NCBI GenBank assembly: GCA_002104985.1
Contig: MCGO01000096.1
Coordinates: 62,001 to 126,000, forward strand
DNA length: 64,000 nucleotides
From: Rhizoclosmatium globosum
Taxonomy: Eukaryota; Chytridiomycota; Chytridiomycetes; Chytridiales; Chytriomycetaceae
Direction of reading: 5' to 3'
The translations under genes were made by a program, and so were the position numbers. Below the pieces are notes generated by a model that was not told the DNA's origin, did not search any database, and saw only the letters and a program-made list of their open reading frames with translations. Shown piece after piece: positions 48,399-59,551 of the stretch (its first letter is position 1; each line of letters begins with the position of its first letter).

Positions 48399-51300
48399 AT
48401 GACCAAATCGCTGCTCGAAGTGCACCTCTACCCTACCCATAATGGGAAGATGGCTGTTCTTGACTACAAGCCTTCCAAACCAATTGAATCAACTCCTCTA
48501 CTTCCAGTTCCTATCATCGTCTTAGACAACTCAGGATCCATGGGAAACCAAGTTCCTCGCCTTGCAAATAGGATTCTACCAGTTATGCTCGAAAGTTTGG
48601 GGTACGACGCCGACTACCCAGTGACTTTGATTACGTTCGAATCAGCTTCGAAAATCTACAAGACAACTGTTTCAAAGCTTCGACGACTGCGTGTTCTTTG
48701 TGCCGGTGGAACTAATTTGGCACCTGGAATTCACAACCTTGCCAGTGTTTTATTGGAGGTTGCTTCTAACAGCGAAAAAGCTCAAGCCATTCGTTTACTA
48801 ACTGTTTCGGACGGGGAGGTACGCATTCACTTTTCGATGTTGTATGAGGGTTGTGATTGATTCTTTTTAAATCAGATTTCCGATGCTGGACAGGCATTGA
48901 AGGCTGCAGGAAACCTGTCAACCTGGGCCTCCGACTTTTCTTTGCGAATCAATTCACAGGCCATTCGCTTTATTTCTTCGTCATATGCGAATCCAGACAC
49001 GCGGGCGCTATGCTCCCTTCTTCAGTTGAATAACACATCCGATGCGGCGACGGCGGTGGATATTCGATCGACTTTGAGTGATGACCAGATTATTGACTCT
49101 TTTTTGGAGGTGTTTCTTGGGTCTACTGAAGAGGTTGTTACGGCGACACTGACAACAACTTCTTCAGTCCTCAAGCAGACTCCCTGGCAAACTGAAACTG
49201 TATCATCAATTGGCTTGAAGGAGGGTGTCAACTACTTTTGGGTCAGCGGGTCTATTTCTACCAGTGGGTTGAGTGTGTCAGGAATCGACGCAACTGAAGT
49301 GCAGGTTGTGGATCACAAGCTCTCTGACATTCATTGGCGAAAGTATGAGGCTCTTTTGAAGGATAAAATTGACGCGTTCATCAACCAAATCAAGATCCTG
49401 AAGGTGCTTGATACCTCGGAAGCACGAACTAAAATCAACAGTATTCGTACATACTTTGAAGGGCTTGATCGTTTCATTGCTGCTCGACAGTTGGAGGAAG
49501 GAGTGTCATCTGAAATTATCACTGATGAAGGAAGCTTGAAGAGGCGAATTGCACGGATGAGGGCTGTGGTTGAGAAGAGGTCCAAGTCTGTCTTGCAGAA
49601 GCTGTTGGAAATCGCGAATGATGATAAAGTTGGACAGTTGAACTCGGCGCAACAGGCTGCTTACTTGCGTACTGTGAATGTGACAAAGAATGCCAAGGTG
49701 AGTTAGTTGAAACTTTGAAAAACTCATTTATTGATAAAACAAATAGGGTCTTGCGAAGCGTGCTTTGAATTCATTGAGTGGTCTTGACTTTGATGAAGTT
49801 GCTCGTCAAGAAGTGATTCAAATGCATGCACACTTGCACGAACTGGAGGATGTTGATGATTCCGATCATGAAAGGTCATTCTTTTCGCTTGAAACGACGT
49901 TGGGTGGTATCCGAGCCGTTTGCGAGCTGGTCGATGACGGTTTTATCTATGAGATGAGCTGCCATGAGATTTTGGAGCTTCTCAATATTGTTGGTGTTCC
50001 ATGCGAGCACCCAATCCATGAATATCCAGATGCCATGACATTCCGTGTTGATAAAATTCATCTAGGGTCGTTCATCAGTTTGAGTGATGTTCTGGTGCAT
50101 CAAGTCCAGGGCGGTGGCGCGCCATTGTTTACTCCTGGCTCTAATGAAGCGATCACCAACGCCATTCCTGTCTTTGAGGATGAACGAATCGCCAGGTTTT
50201 ATCGCAAGTACGCTCCAAAGCTGCTTGAATTTACTGCCAGTATTGGAATGCGACGGATGATAGCTGAAGTACCAATGACATTTGGATATACAATGCTTGC
50301 TGGGTTTTGGAAACTGGTGAAAATGACGAGTGTTAACAAAACTGAGCTGTGCGCCAAAATACTAGTCAATGTTTTCAACTCCATCCAGCCTTGTATTGGA
50401 GGTTACTTCAACCATTTGCTACCACTATTTGAGTCCACGCAAGTCGAAGGAATGGCGATGAATATTGGAGGCGATGGAATTGTTACTGCGTTGGTACCAG
50501 TGATCCATCACTTGAAAAAGTCGGAGTCCAAAGCTGTGTATCTTACCAATGTAGTTCCAAAAGTCCTTCGTGCACTCTACTCATTCGAAGTCTGGTCCAC
50601 CATCCGCCGAATGTATCGCCATCAAGAACAGCCTGACAAAATTATCACTGCATTGCTTGACAAGTTGCTTGAAATCAACCTTGACAAAACACGTTATGAA
50701 GTTCAGCCGCCTTTCGAATTGGAGCCAGAGACAATCCAGTTTAACCAGTCGTACAGTGTGAACGAAGCCTGCCTTGTTGAACTTTGCTCCCGATTCAAAT
50801 TCCTCAACAACATCTACTTGATGGGTCCCGTGTTTGAGATTCTTTGTGGCTCTGGTACACTTGCTGAAAAGATTGCTCAAATTCAAACTGACATCCCAGA
50901 GCGAACTGTTAAAACCCTTGCTTCGAGCATGAACATAACTTATGGTTTCAAAGATTTCCAACTCTTCAATGTTGTCCAAGCCTTACTATTTGACACGAAG
51001 TCCACACGTATTGATGAGGCCACCGGAAAAGTCCTTCTCCCTGATCTTATCGACAAAGCTACTGGTGTCGCCATGATCAAGGAGTATATTCGAAAGAGAC
51101 ACGAGAAGCAGTACCAAGCAGACTTGAAGATCAAATCCGACCAAGAAAACGCAATCTTGACTGCCGATCTTGTCAACTTGCTCGTCAAAACCTCTGATAT
51201 TCGTGTTTACTGTGACACATTCAAGAACGGGTTGAGTAAAGGAAACTGTACAGTCCAAATCGCGAATCCCGCGTCTCCTGGTTTCACAGAGCTTATGGAC

Positions 51301-51702
51301 CGGCTATTGAATGTATCGGGACCTGAAGTTCCACTTCAAGTCGCGAAAGTGTGGGTACTGTTGTTGGGATGTAAGCCTGCAAACAAGAAGAAGAACGAGA
51401 CTGTAGGGCCTGCAGTTTGGAACGGAGGGAATGTGTTAGGGTTTGTTGAGCTCGATAAGTTCAAGGCAGTGTTTATGCATTATGGGAAGGCGACTGAGTG
51501 GGATTCTGCGGCTGCCGAGTACAAAGCGCGTCGTTTGTATCAGTACCGTTCATCCTCGCATCCAAACAGACACGGGCACTTTAACGATAAGCCATCATAT
51601 TGGGCTCTGGGCTACTCGTCGTTGAGTGACATGAAAGCATCTGTATCGAAGGAGGAATTTGCTCGATATGTTGAAGCTCATGCAGGATGCTGCGGACTTT
51701 AA
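48399..51702 (+). CDS. Large von Willebrand A-domain protein, function unknown
   Basis: Three exons giving about 1,060 residues, joined across GTACGC...ATCAG (near 48819-48875) and GTGAGT...AATAG (near 49698-49746). A vWA domain lies at residues ~35-200 with an intact metal site, IIVLDNSGSMG (DxSxS), and a later AGGTNLAPG. A helical middle follows (HWRKYEALLKDKIDAFINQI). The 645-residue last exon is one long alpha-rich region (EARQEVIQMHAHLHELED-like, then DDGFIYEMSCHEILELLNIV). No signal peptide or membrane helix is visible, so it is probably cytosolic. I do not recognise the C-terminal two thirds. It ends 8 bp from the convergent SRPBCC gene. Confidence 0.88.
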
Positions 51703-51710
51703 ATAAATTC

Positions 51711-52353
51711 ATTTATTTAACAATGAATCTTCCACATAATTCTTCAAATCAGATAACATGCCTTCATGCAATGTCTTGTCACGTCCAACTGCCCCAACCC
51801 AAGCCAAGAGCCTCCAAAACTGTTCAACATCCTCAACTCTCGTCACATCATGAGATATTTCTGAAACTTTCCACGAATGTTGCGCGTAAACGAATACTGG
51901 AGCCCCACCACTCCACTGAAGTTTGTGGTGTTGGTGGTCAACAAAGTCTAAAGTCGTCGGTAAGGGGATATATCGCCGGTCCCCTACATTTCATTAGTAG
52001 TACTCAGTCTTAATGTCAGAGGGCTCGATTACCTGCGAATGCCAAATCTAACCACCCTGATTGGTTTTGAGGTGCAGTCACGGATGAATCAAAGCCATAC
52101 AGGACTTCCCACCGGTTCCACTTGCTCCATCCATCCAAATCGATGATTGCAGCCCATACTGTCGAAATTGGGGCGTCAATGTCTATCGAGGAGGTTACTT
52201 GTGCAATTGGAGGCGTTGAGAGATCATTGAGCTTGAAACATATAAAGGCAAGAATTGTGAGACCAAGGATGTTGAAAACTGCGATTTGAAAGGTTAGCTA
52301 AATAGGCCAGAACTGGTACGTAGAGGAAGGCCTTCACCTAGCTTCAGGGCCAT
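51711..52353 (-). CDS. Membrane-anchored SRPBCC (START/polyketide-cyclase-like) protein
   Basis: Three exons. ATG 52353 gives MALKL, then a GTGAAG...CGCAG intron, then VFNILGLTILAFICFKL, a single N-terminal anchor helix. The domain opens with SSIDIDAPISTVWAAIIDLD followed by GWSKWNRWEV, the hallmark start of SRPBCC ligand-binding folds. After a GTAATC...TGTAG intron it continues RRYIPLPTTLDFVDHQHHKL and ends VEDSLLNK-stop at 51711. Such domains bind hydrophobic ligands. The frame is open upstream of this ATG, so a longer N-terminus is possible. The final exon has no ATG and is easily missed. Confidence 0.75.
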
Positions 52354-52645
52354 TTGTGTGAGGAAATTCCGCTTTCCCAACTTATTTTTCCGCCTCAATC
52401 TATTTTCTTCAAGTTGATTCCTTGATAAAATAGTTCCTTGCGGTGAAGCGCTATTTCTCTCAGTCAACGATATTCGTAAACTTACAACAACGTCTTTGTT
52501 GATTCTTGGTATCCATTCAACAGCATTAACTCTTTCTGCATCAACTCACATAAATAAAAACAATCACTACATCATATCCAAACTGTATTTGCATACTAAT
52601 CCATAGCAGAAAACAGATTATCTCCATCAACAACAAAATACCCTT

Positions 52646-54842
52646 TTAATCCCTTGGCAACCCACAAACTTCACAATCCCCACTCCCAACATTATTAAAC
52701 GTACAATGCCTACAAGTCCACTGCACAGCAGCCGCGCCAGACCCACTCGCCCCACCACTACCACTACCTCCACCACCACCAACACTCCTCCCTTCACTCC
52801 TCGCGCTCTCCTCAACAACCATAACAAGCGTCTGCCAGCCTCCACTCTCAACCACAGAATTCCACGCCCCAGCCCCACGAACCGCGTTCAAAAGCGTCGT
52901 CATGTCTGCAGCGTCGAGGATCCCCATCTCGGAGATGTACAGGAGGAGGTGGAAGTCGCGCAGGGTTTCGGTGATGTCGGAGGAGAGGCGTTGGTGCACT
53001 GCGTGCATGTCTTGGAATTCGTTTGTGGCGCCGTTGCGGTTCTCGATGGGGAAGGGGGTGCGGGTTTGGAAGGTTGGTTTTTCGGTTTGTGGGAAACCGT
53101 GGGAGAGCTGTTTTTAATTATTGTTATGTTAGAACTTTGGATGAGTTGAATGTAGAGGTGGTTTGTTTTTGGCTTACAGTCACGAGAAGGTAATCGACGG
53201 GGAACGTTGGTTTCGCGGCTTCTTTGACTTGAATTCCGTACTCGTTTTTGAATGTGTAGAAGACTTCCGGGATGTATTGGGCGTTTGAACTGGCTTTTAC
53301 GCGGACGAGACTTGGGTCTACACTTGCTTCCACGATTCCATCACGGGTCATGGAGACACCAACGTTTGAGATTTGGTAACACGCGGTTTCGATGCCGCCT
53401 TCTTCATTTCCAGTGATGACGGCTGTTACGAAGCGGGAGCCGAATTTTCCGGTGGAGGAGTAAGGGGATGCGATTGGGTATTGGGCTTGGAGATGGGCGG
53501 AGAAGAGGGCTTCGGCGGAGGTGAGGAAGTAAGAGTCTTTGTGGCGTTTGCAGACGACTGTTCCTTTTCCTGTACCATCGTCGACCAAATCTGTGTAGAT
53601 CATACCAACCTGGCGTATCGGATTTAAAAACACACTGAAAGTAATCGATTGATTCCTCTCACCAACTCAAGACCCAAATGCGTTGCAAGTCCATTCACAT
53701 TCTTTTCTTGAGGGTTTGGGCTTTGGAGCTGCAAAAACTGAGGCGCATTTTCTTGAGGTGGTTCGTAAATGACAGAGACAACTGCCTTGACACCCAAAGG
53801 AACCTTGTCTGTGTAAGGTTCGTAACGTCCATAGAGTAAACCGAAACGTTGGGCTCCAGTGCTTCTCCAGAATTTGATGAACGAATCAATCAATGCATGT
53901 GATTCAAATTCGACGTGATCGACCATACGGAAATTCTGTTTTGTTGAAGTTAGTATTTGAATATTTCTATGAGGTCGAATCTAGTTCATCATTCTTCGTA
54001 TGGTGTCTCTTTCCCACAAATCCAGCTCATTCGTCACACTTTTTCTAAACACAAGAACACACCTGACTGGTCAATGTAATAGCACTAGGCTGACACTTTG
54101 TACAGATTCCTTTTGGAAACGGTTCATGAGTTCGTCCAGGACAAGGATTCTTGACAAGAAACGAGTCTTCATCGAGTGGAGGAATGAATTGAGCACTATC
54201 AATGGAGGCAGTCTTATTTGCAATGAGAGCATGCTTCAGGTACGCATGATATGACATGTGTTTGATTTTGTTTTGTTCAAGGTATTTAGGATCGTATGGT
54301 TCGAGCGGCATACAGTAGTCACACATTCCAGTTGTTCCGTGGCGACAGCTAGAACGGAAGGGGGTGTAAGGAGGGTATCATGTTGTCAAAGCAGGGGACG
54401 CGCATACAAGTTTGGATCCATTTTGCGCATGATTGTTCCCTTCTCCTTCACAAGTAGTTCATCGATTGGAGCCTGTTTAACACGCGATTGAACTGAAGAG
54501 TCCTTAGCGTCGACAGCAGCACGGGTCTCTGGGGAAAGTGACACGAAGAGCATATCGCCGTGTCTGAGTTCATTGTCAGCTGTTATCCATCTGAATAGAC
54601 TGGTCTCACTTTAATCCAGTCGTTGAATTCAGAGCATTCGAGCCATTAGCATCGGTTGACACGCCAAAGGAGCCTTCTGCGAGACCCAGGGCAGCAGCAA
54701 CCTAGTTCCCAACTAATTAGGCTTCAATAGAGCAAGAGCAAGGACAGACCAGCGAGTGCAATTGAGCCAGCGATGTCCCTTGATCCAGTTGAATTCTTGC
54801 CTGACCAGTTGGAGCGCGAAGTCGAATTGTTAGTGGAGGCAT
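52646..54842 (-). CDS. NPL4: Nuclear protein localization factor 4 (Npl4)
   Basis: About six exons from ATG 54842, reading MPPLTIRLRAPTGQARIQLD (ubiquitin-like N-terminus). Next come VAAALGLAEGSFGVSTDANG and a zinc-binding exon with CDYCMPLEPYDPKYLEQNKI, then PFPKGICTKCQPSAITL. The MPN-like core is intact (FWRSTGAQRFGLLYGRYEPY, GMIYTDLVDDG). The C-terminus is an NZF finger (WTCRHCTFNNVGSGDCEVCG) after a glycine-rich linker. Npl4 with Ufd1 recruits polyubiquitylated substrates to Cdc48/p97. The C-terminal NZF, lost in budding yeast but present in animals, should bind ubiquitin. Confidence 0.95.
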
Positions 54843-54929
54843 TTGATTGTTGTTTCTTTCTCTCTTTCTTTCTTCTTGTTTCTTTGCTGTTCTCAAACTA
54901 CTCACACACTCTTTCTTCCAATCGCAACA
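54843..54929. promoter_or_regulatory. Shared divergent promoter region, Npl4 / SR protein
   Basis: These 87 bp separate two start codons. The plus strand is pyrimidine-rich (tttctctctttctttcttctt), typical of fungal promoters of expressed genes. No TATA box is evident. Confidence 0.5.
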
Positions 54930-55765
54930 ATGTCCCGTCCAACAACACTCTTCTGCGCTGGTTTCGGCCACCGAACCCGCGCCAGAGACTTGGCCTACGA
55001 ATTTGAGGTACTGCTCTGACTTGTTTGGGGCGTCACTTAACACTCACCTTAACTAACACACGCACAAACAGCGCTATGGCCGCCTTGTTCGCTGCGACAT
55101 TCCAGCGCCAAAGAGTTCTTCAGCGAAACCGTACGCCTTTGTTGAGTTTGAAGACTACCGAGATGTGTGTACTTTGTTGACTCTCTCTCTGTCTCCCGTC
55201 CCAGCTTCGCTTCTACTCTTATAACCTTGCTCGCACTCACTCAAACCCACACTCACTCAAACCACCTTCAACTCAAAACTAGGCCGAAGACGCCTACTAC
55301 GAAATGCAAGGCATCCGAATGGACGGCTACCCACTCACGATCCAGTGGGCGAAGCAAGACCCGTCCCGAAACTGGCGCTACGACGACGACCGCGGCCGTC
55401 GAGGCGGTGGCAGACGACCAGACTCTCGAGACAGAGACAGAGACCGCGGCGGACGTTACAGATCTCGCTCCCGTTCCTACGACCGCCGTGACCCGGTTCC
55501 TCGTCACAGCCATACCGACGACAGAGACTTGAGGAGAAGCCCGCCTCCTCCACAACACATTGTGGACGACCGCCAAATCCACAGAGACGATGATCTTGTT
55601 CATCGGGCCGATGTCGATGACCGTCGTCCCTACGATGATGACCGTGCTCCTCCTGCTCCTTCTTCTGCTCCTCATCCGGAAGATGACCACAGACAGGTCC
55701 ATGATTCTCGTGAAGAGTACCCTCCACGTGAACTCGATGCTGCTCCGGCTCCAAACCAAGAGTAA
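54930..55765 (+). CDS. SR-type splicing factor (RRM plus RS domain)
   Basis: Three exons, with introns GTACTG...ACAG and GTGTGT...ACTAG. The RRM spans residues ~5-80: RNP2 is LFCAGF and RNP1 is KPYAFVEF, with MDGYPLTIQWAKQDPSRNW closing the fold. The rest is a low-complexity RS/RD domain (SRDRDRDRGGRYRSRSRSYD) and a proline- and acid-rich end. SR proteins bind exonic enhancers and help splice-site choice, apt in an intron-rich genome. The exact SR subfamily cannot be set by eye. Confidence 0.9.
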
Positions 55766-56315
55766 ACTATTCTGATGAAAGGGAGGGAAATTATGATGTG
55801 TTTAAGGGAAAAAAGGTATTATTGTTCTTGGTTGGGTGTAACGTGTATCCATTTTAGAGGAGTTCTTCTCCTCCCTTGTTTTGTTTTTTTTTATTCCTGT
55901 TTCCTTGTTTTGCTTTTTGATTTCTTGGTGTGTGGCTGCTTGTTTTTTTTAAATTTCATAGGGTCGAAACGATCGGACGTTGACGTGACGTGTGAACTGG
56001 ACAGGACGGACTCAAAACCCTTCCCACTCATGACGTTCCCTTCGACCTCGCTTCAATAAAACCCTGTCGTTACGCCTAAACCATCCTTTTACCATCGCAT
56101 CATATACTTAAACAGGTGTATTGTTAGTTTCCTTTTCAGGTATTTCTTTTTCGAAATTTCATGTCTGCAGATACTTTTCGCATAACTTTATGTTACATTG
56201 CAAACATTTTTGCAGATAAAATTTGGTTATTGACATTGGTTTGTTGACCTTCTTTGTGTAATGGACATATCATAGGGCTCCCTCAATTTGCCTGCTGCTT
56301 GAGAAATAGCCATGA
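55766..56315. other. Intergenic region, AT-rich
   Basis: This holds the 3' UTR of the SR gene (an AATAAA-like motif near 56056) and then 250 bp of AT-rich DNA. One 94-codon open frame (55775-56059) is hydrophobic and unsupported. Nothing else was recognised. Confidence 0.6.
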
Positions 56316-56455
56316 TCATTTATTCATGGATTAGACATCAAATCATTTATCATATATGTATTCTCATTCTGCTATTCTTGAACTGGAAAATGTTATGATG
56401 CAGTTATCGTGTCCCCCTCCTACTTCACTTTCGCCTCCTTTCTATCCTTTTTCAG
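56316..56455 (-). pseudogene. Decayed duplicate of the 3' end of the TLC-like gene
   Basis: This stretch matches 57449-57597, the last codons and 3' flank of the TLC-like gene. Both share gacatcaaatca, ctattcttgaa.tggaaaa, gcagttat and ttcctttctatcc-like blocks. On the minus strand the copy still encodes KKDRKEA, as in the gene (KKDRKEANKKQEA), but then has a stop. It lies just downstream of the MDP-1 stop codon, about 1.1 kb from the source. It is a small local duplication, now non-coding. Confidence 0.75.
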
Positions 56456-56478
56456 AATTAAACGTAAGTCTAATGTGT

Positions 56479-57065
56479 TCATGACTGTTGCGCTTTCCGC
56501 CACTGTTCCAGGCCCTTGTTCCACACGGCCATCGTCAAACCATCTGGACAATGCACAGCTGTAACGCCCAATGGCGCCACTTCCTGGCAGCGGCCCCGTT
56601 CGTTGTCAAAGAAGATCATGTCGGAGTAGTCAATACCAGACATCTTTGCCAGCTGAACAAAGTGATTTCGCTTGCTCCCCTTGCTAATGCATTCAAAGGC
56701 AAAGCGGCTCTTGACAGACACGCCAGGCTCAACCTCCATCAGTCTGAGACAGTCCTGCGCCCACCTTGGCTCGTCTGTTGCCGAACTGATTCCGAGTTTC
56801 GAGTTTGCAAAGATTGGATCGTGGAGGAGACGTTGGAGGATTGCGCGCGTGTCTTCGAGGAGGAACACTTTGGTTCCGTCTGAGGTGGTTACGTCGCCGG
56901 TTTTGGGATTGGCTTTGAAGGGTGGGCCGCCACTGCTCCACAACATGTACATCTCAGGCCACCATACTGTTAGTCAGATAAGTTACCATTCAATTGCAGG
57001 GGGTACTGCTGCTTGCCTGTGCCATCAAGGTCAAACACTATCAGTTTGGGAACATTGTTTGACAT
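56479..57065 (-). CDS. Magnesium-dependent phosphatase 1 (HAD family)
   Basis: Two exons. Exon 1 from ATG 57065 reads MSNNVPKLIVFDLDGT. The intron begins GCAAGC, a GC donor, and ends CTAACAG. The join gives FDLDGTVWWPEMYMLWSSGG, matching MDP-1, with the HAD nucleophile motif DxDGT. Later motifs are LGISSATDEPRWAQDCL and DMIFFDNERGRCQEV (the acidic pair). MDP-1 is a small cytosolic HAD phosphatase implicated in protein or sugar-phosphate repair in animals; the fungal substrate is not established. Confidence 0.9.
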
Positions 57066-57535
57066 TTTGAGAGAACATCGAAGTCACCCCTTCCATCACA
57101 AAGGCGACAAAGAAGAATATGGATTTATTTGATAAATATGTTATTTTTTGGAATGAAACACCCTGGCCTTCCCTTTCTTCTAGGTATTGCATTGATTTTG
57201 CCTTACCTGTTCGGTTTCTTCTCAAAAGAGAACTTTTGACCTTGAGTTTAATTGATATGTTAACTCGAGTTGATTGAAGGCTGATTGTGGGAGGAGATAC
57301 AGTTGAATGGTTTGGACCACTTGCCAATTTTGCCTAGTTGAACGCATAGTTCGATTTATTTCGCAAGACTGGGAAAAGAAGCGAGTTGATTGAAGCCGAA
57401 ATGCGGGAGGAGATACAGTTGAAAGGATTTGGGCCGTTTGGAAATGGCATTGTCCTTTATTCGTAAGACATCAAATCAGGCATCATATTTTATTGCGTAT
57501 GTATTCTTGCTGTCCTATTCTTGAATTGGAAAACA
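57066..57535. other. Intergenic region with a local tandem duplication
   Basis: No gene is seen between the MDP-1 start and the TLC-like 3' end. The region contains two copies of a ~65-bp segment (57266-57333 and 57382-57447), listed separately. Its right end (57449-57535) is the source of the decayed duplicate at 56316-56455. Confidence 0.6.
57266..57447. repeat. Imperfect direct duplication, spacing 116 bp
   Basis: Both copies start cgagttgattgaag and share gggaggagatacagttgaa. They then diverge (tggtttggaccacttgccaa versus aggatttgggccgtttggaa). The start-to-start distance is 116 bp. No terminal repeats or coding content are visible. Confidence 0.8.
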
Positions 57536-58175
57536 TTATGCTGCAGTTATGACACCCATCGCTTCCTGCTTCTTGTTCGCTTCCTTTCTATCCTTCTTCA
57601 TAATCGCCACGTAAATACCATGAGCCCAAACCTGGGTCACCGCCAAAACCAAGAAGATTACAATGGAGAATACGGTCCAAATGTAGAACAACGTCGAAAA
57701 CTCATCCAAAACACTCACGCAGAAGTATCTCACCACAAACACATACAATATATTGTTTCCCATACGAAACAAAGTCAATGGCCACGCACTCAAGAACCCA
57801 AACACATTCGTTAGCACAAGACGGAGCCTTAAACTGCCTCAACGTCAAGTAAATATGAGGCACGCAATGAATCACCGCATGAATAACACCCAACGCCCCC
57901 GTCCACAAAATATACTGAGCCAACAAGACCTTCTCAGTCGAAATCGTAGCCCACCCAGCTCCAACCCCAAACACAATCGCCGCCAAATGATGCACCTTCA
58001 ACATCACCTGCATTTCATCACCAAACCGTATCATCTCCACAATATACAAAATCTTGTACGAAAACACACTCGCGACGATAAAGTTGCACGTGAAGGATAA
58101 GTGTGTGAGTTTTAACAGCTTGTTTCCTTGCACCATGTTTACGAATGTGTCTGGGTAGAAGAAGATGCAGTACAC
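57536..58175 (-). CDS. Multi-spanning membrane protein, TLC-domain-like, 5' end unresolved
   Basis: The protein is strongly hydrophobic, with about six to seven helices. The middle contains a histidine pair, MQVMLKVHHLAAIVFGVGAG, then ALGVIHAVIHCVPHIYLTLR, in the style of TRAM-LAG1-CLN8 domains. The C-terminus has FYIWTVFSIVIFLVLAVTQV and the lysine-rich tail KKDRKEANKKQEA. Two open frames overlap near 57800-57825; passing from RQFKAP to VLTNVFGFLSAWPLTLF needs a one-base shift or an unseen intron. The exon starting VYCIFFYPDTFVNM follows a good acceptor (caacccag), so exon 1 must lie upstream but was not found. Likely an endomembrane or lipid-related protein. Confidence 0.55.
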
Positions 58176-58608
58176 TCTGGGTTGAGATTCACACCCACAA
58201 ACATTATTTGCAACATTTTCAAATAATTTGATATATTATTTCATTTGTCTTCCCATCAAATCATTTTGGGGCCTTTGCATTGATTGTGTGCACAAGATTG
58301 AATAAATAGTTCCAAACCTTTGCATCTACATATGTGTACTTCTTTTTTCGAATCTTAGCAGTTAAGATGTACACATATTCTGTGCCCCAATATTTTCAAA
58401 ACTTTATAAGTCAATATGTGGAATCATTTTAAGAAAAAGAATGAGTCTTCTTTGAATATAAACCTCTCCTAATAAGTAAGACAGAATAATATGAAATGTT
58501 GATGAATTTGTGATTGTTACTTTGTTTATTCTATTTGTGACCCCTTCCCACCTCCTCAATAATAGCCACAGCCACAACCACCACCACCACCACCATCTCA
58601 CGCACTCC
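58176..58608. other. Intergenic region with nested inverted repeats
   Basis: The region is AT-rich. Perfect inverted repeats are nested: TTGGGGC (58266-58272) with GCCCCAA (58384-58390), and ATATGTGTAC (58330-58339) with GTACACATAT (58369-58378). A (CAC)n tract lies at about 58578-58600. The missing first exon of the TLC-like gene should be here, but no convincing one was seen. Confidence 0.6.
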
Positions 58609-59516
58609 TCACTCATCAAAATCACCACCATCGCTGCGACCAAGGAGTTCATCACTGGTGCTGTTGCTGCTGTTGCTGCTGAAGCTGCCACCACCAACTC
58701 CATCACCTTCAACATCAATCCCATCAGATCTTGATTGAATGTTACCACCATTTCCTTCGTGGATATCTGCAGTTGTCGATTCGATCGAGGTCTGTTCGTC
58801 TTGAGTGGGCTGTTTAGTGTATTGTGAGTGCTTTGTTGTTGAGTTCACATCACCACTCACCTCTGCCACACTGCCATTAAACACATCTTCTCCAGCCGCA
58901 TCGCGCGCTAAAGCAAACGCAATAGCTTCGTTGTATTGGAGTCGGTGGGTTGGTTCCATAACGGGTGAGCAACTTAAGAGAAAGGGATGTGTTACCAGCA
59001 GTCTTGTTTGGAAGTCTGAGCTGTCAACATCCAATTTGACCCAATTCAGAGCAATTGTGCCCTTGAATATCGCTTTCTTTGCTGTAGCAAGGTCGAATTT
59101 CTTTGATGCCAAGGTAAGCAACTAGAGGGGTTCTGTCAGAAAGGGTGCAAAAGTGAAAACCACCTACCACTCTCTTTAGACTGGATTTCAGTGACGAGAT
59201 TTGTCTTGAAATATTGTATTGAGCAATCGCGAGAGCTGCAGCTGAGAAGGGCTTTGCAGGTGTAGGGACTTCAGGATGGTTCTATGCAATAGGTAAGTCC
59301 CAACCAACACAGGGAACTCACTTACCAGCAAATATTCCAGACATTCTCGATTGCAGTTCTTGACTTCGAAAGCAGTGAGATTCAAGGACTTAAAGACATC
59401 TGGGTTTGAAGACTGGAAGTTGTCTTGGCTGGAAAGAGATGCCTTCCCCAAGTGTGCGTAAAACCATTTCTCGATGAACGGCTTTGAAAATGCCTGGAGA
59501 CAAATTAATAAATGAC

Positions 59517-59551
<35 letters not shown>

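Noticed and set aside
55775..56059. 94-codon hydrophobic frame after the SR gene
   Set aside because: It lies in a T-rich 3' UTR region; its composition explains the apparent hydrophobicity.
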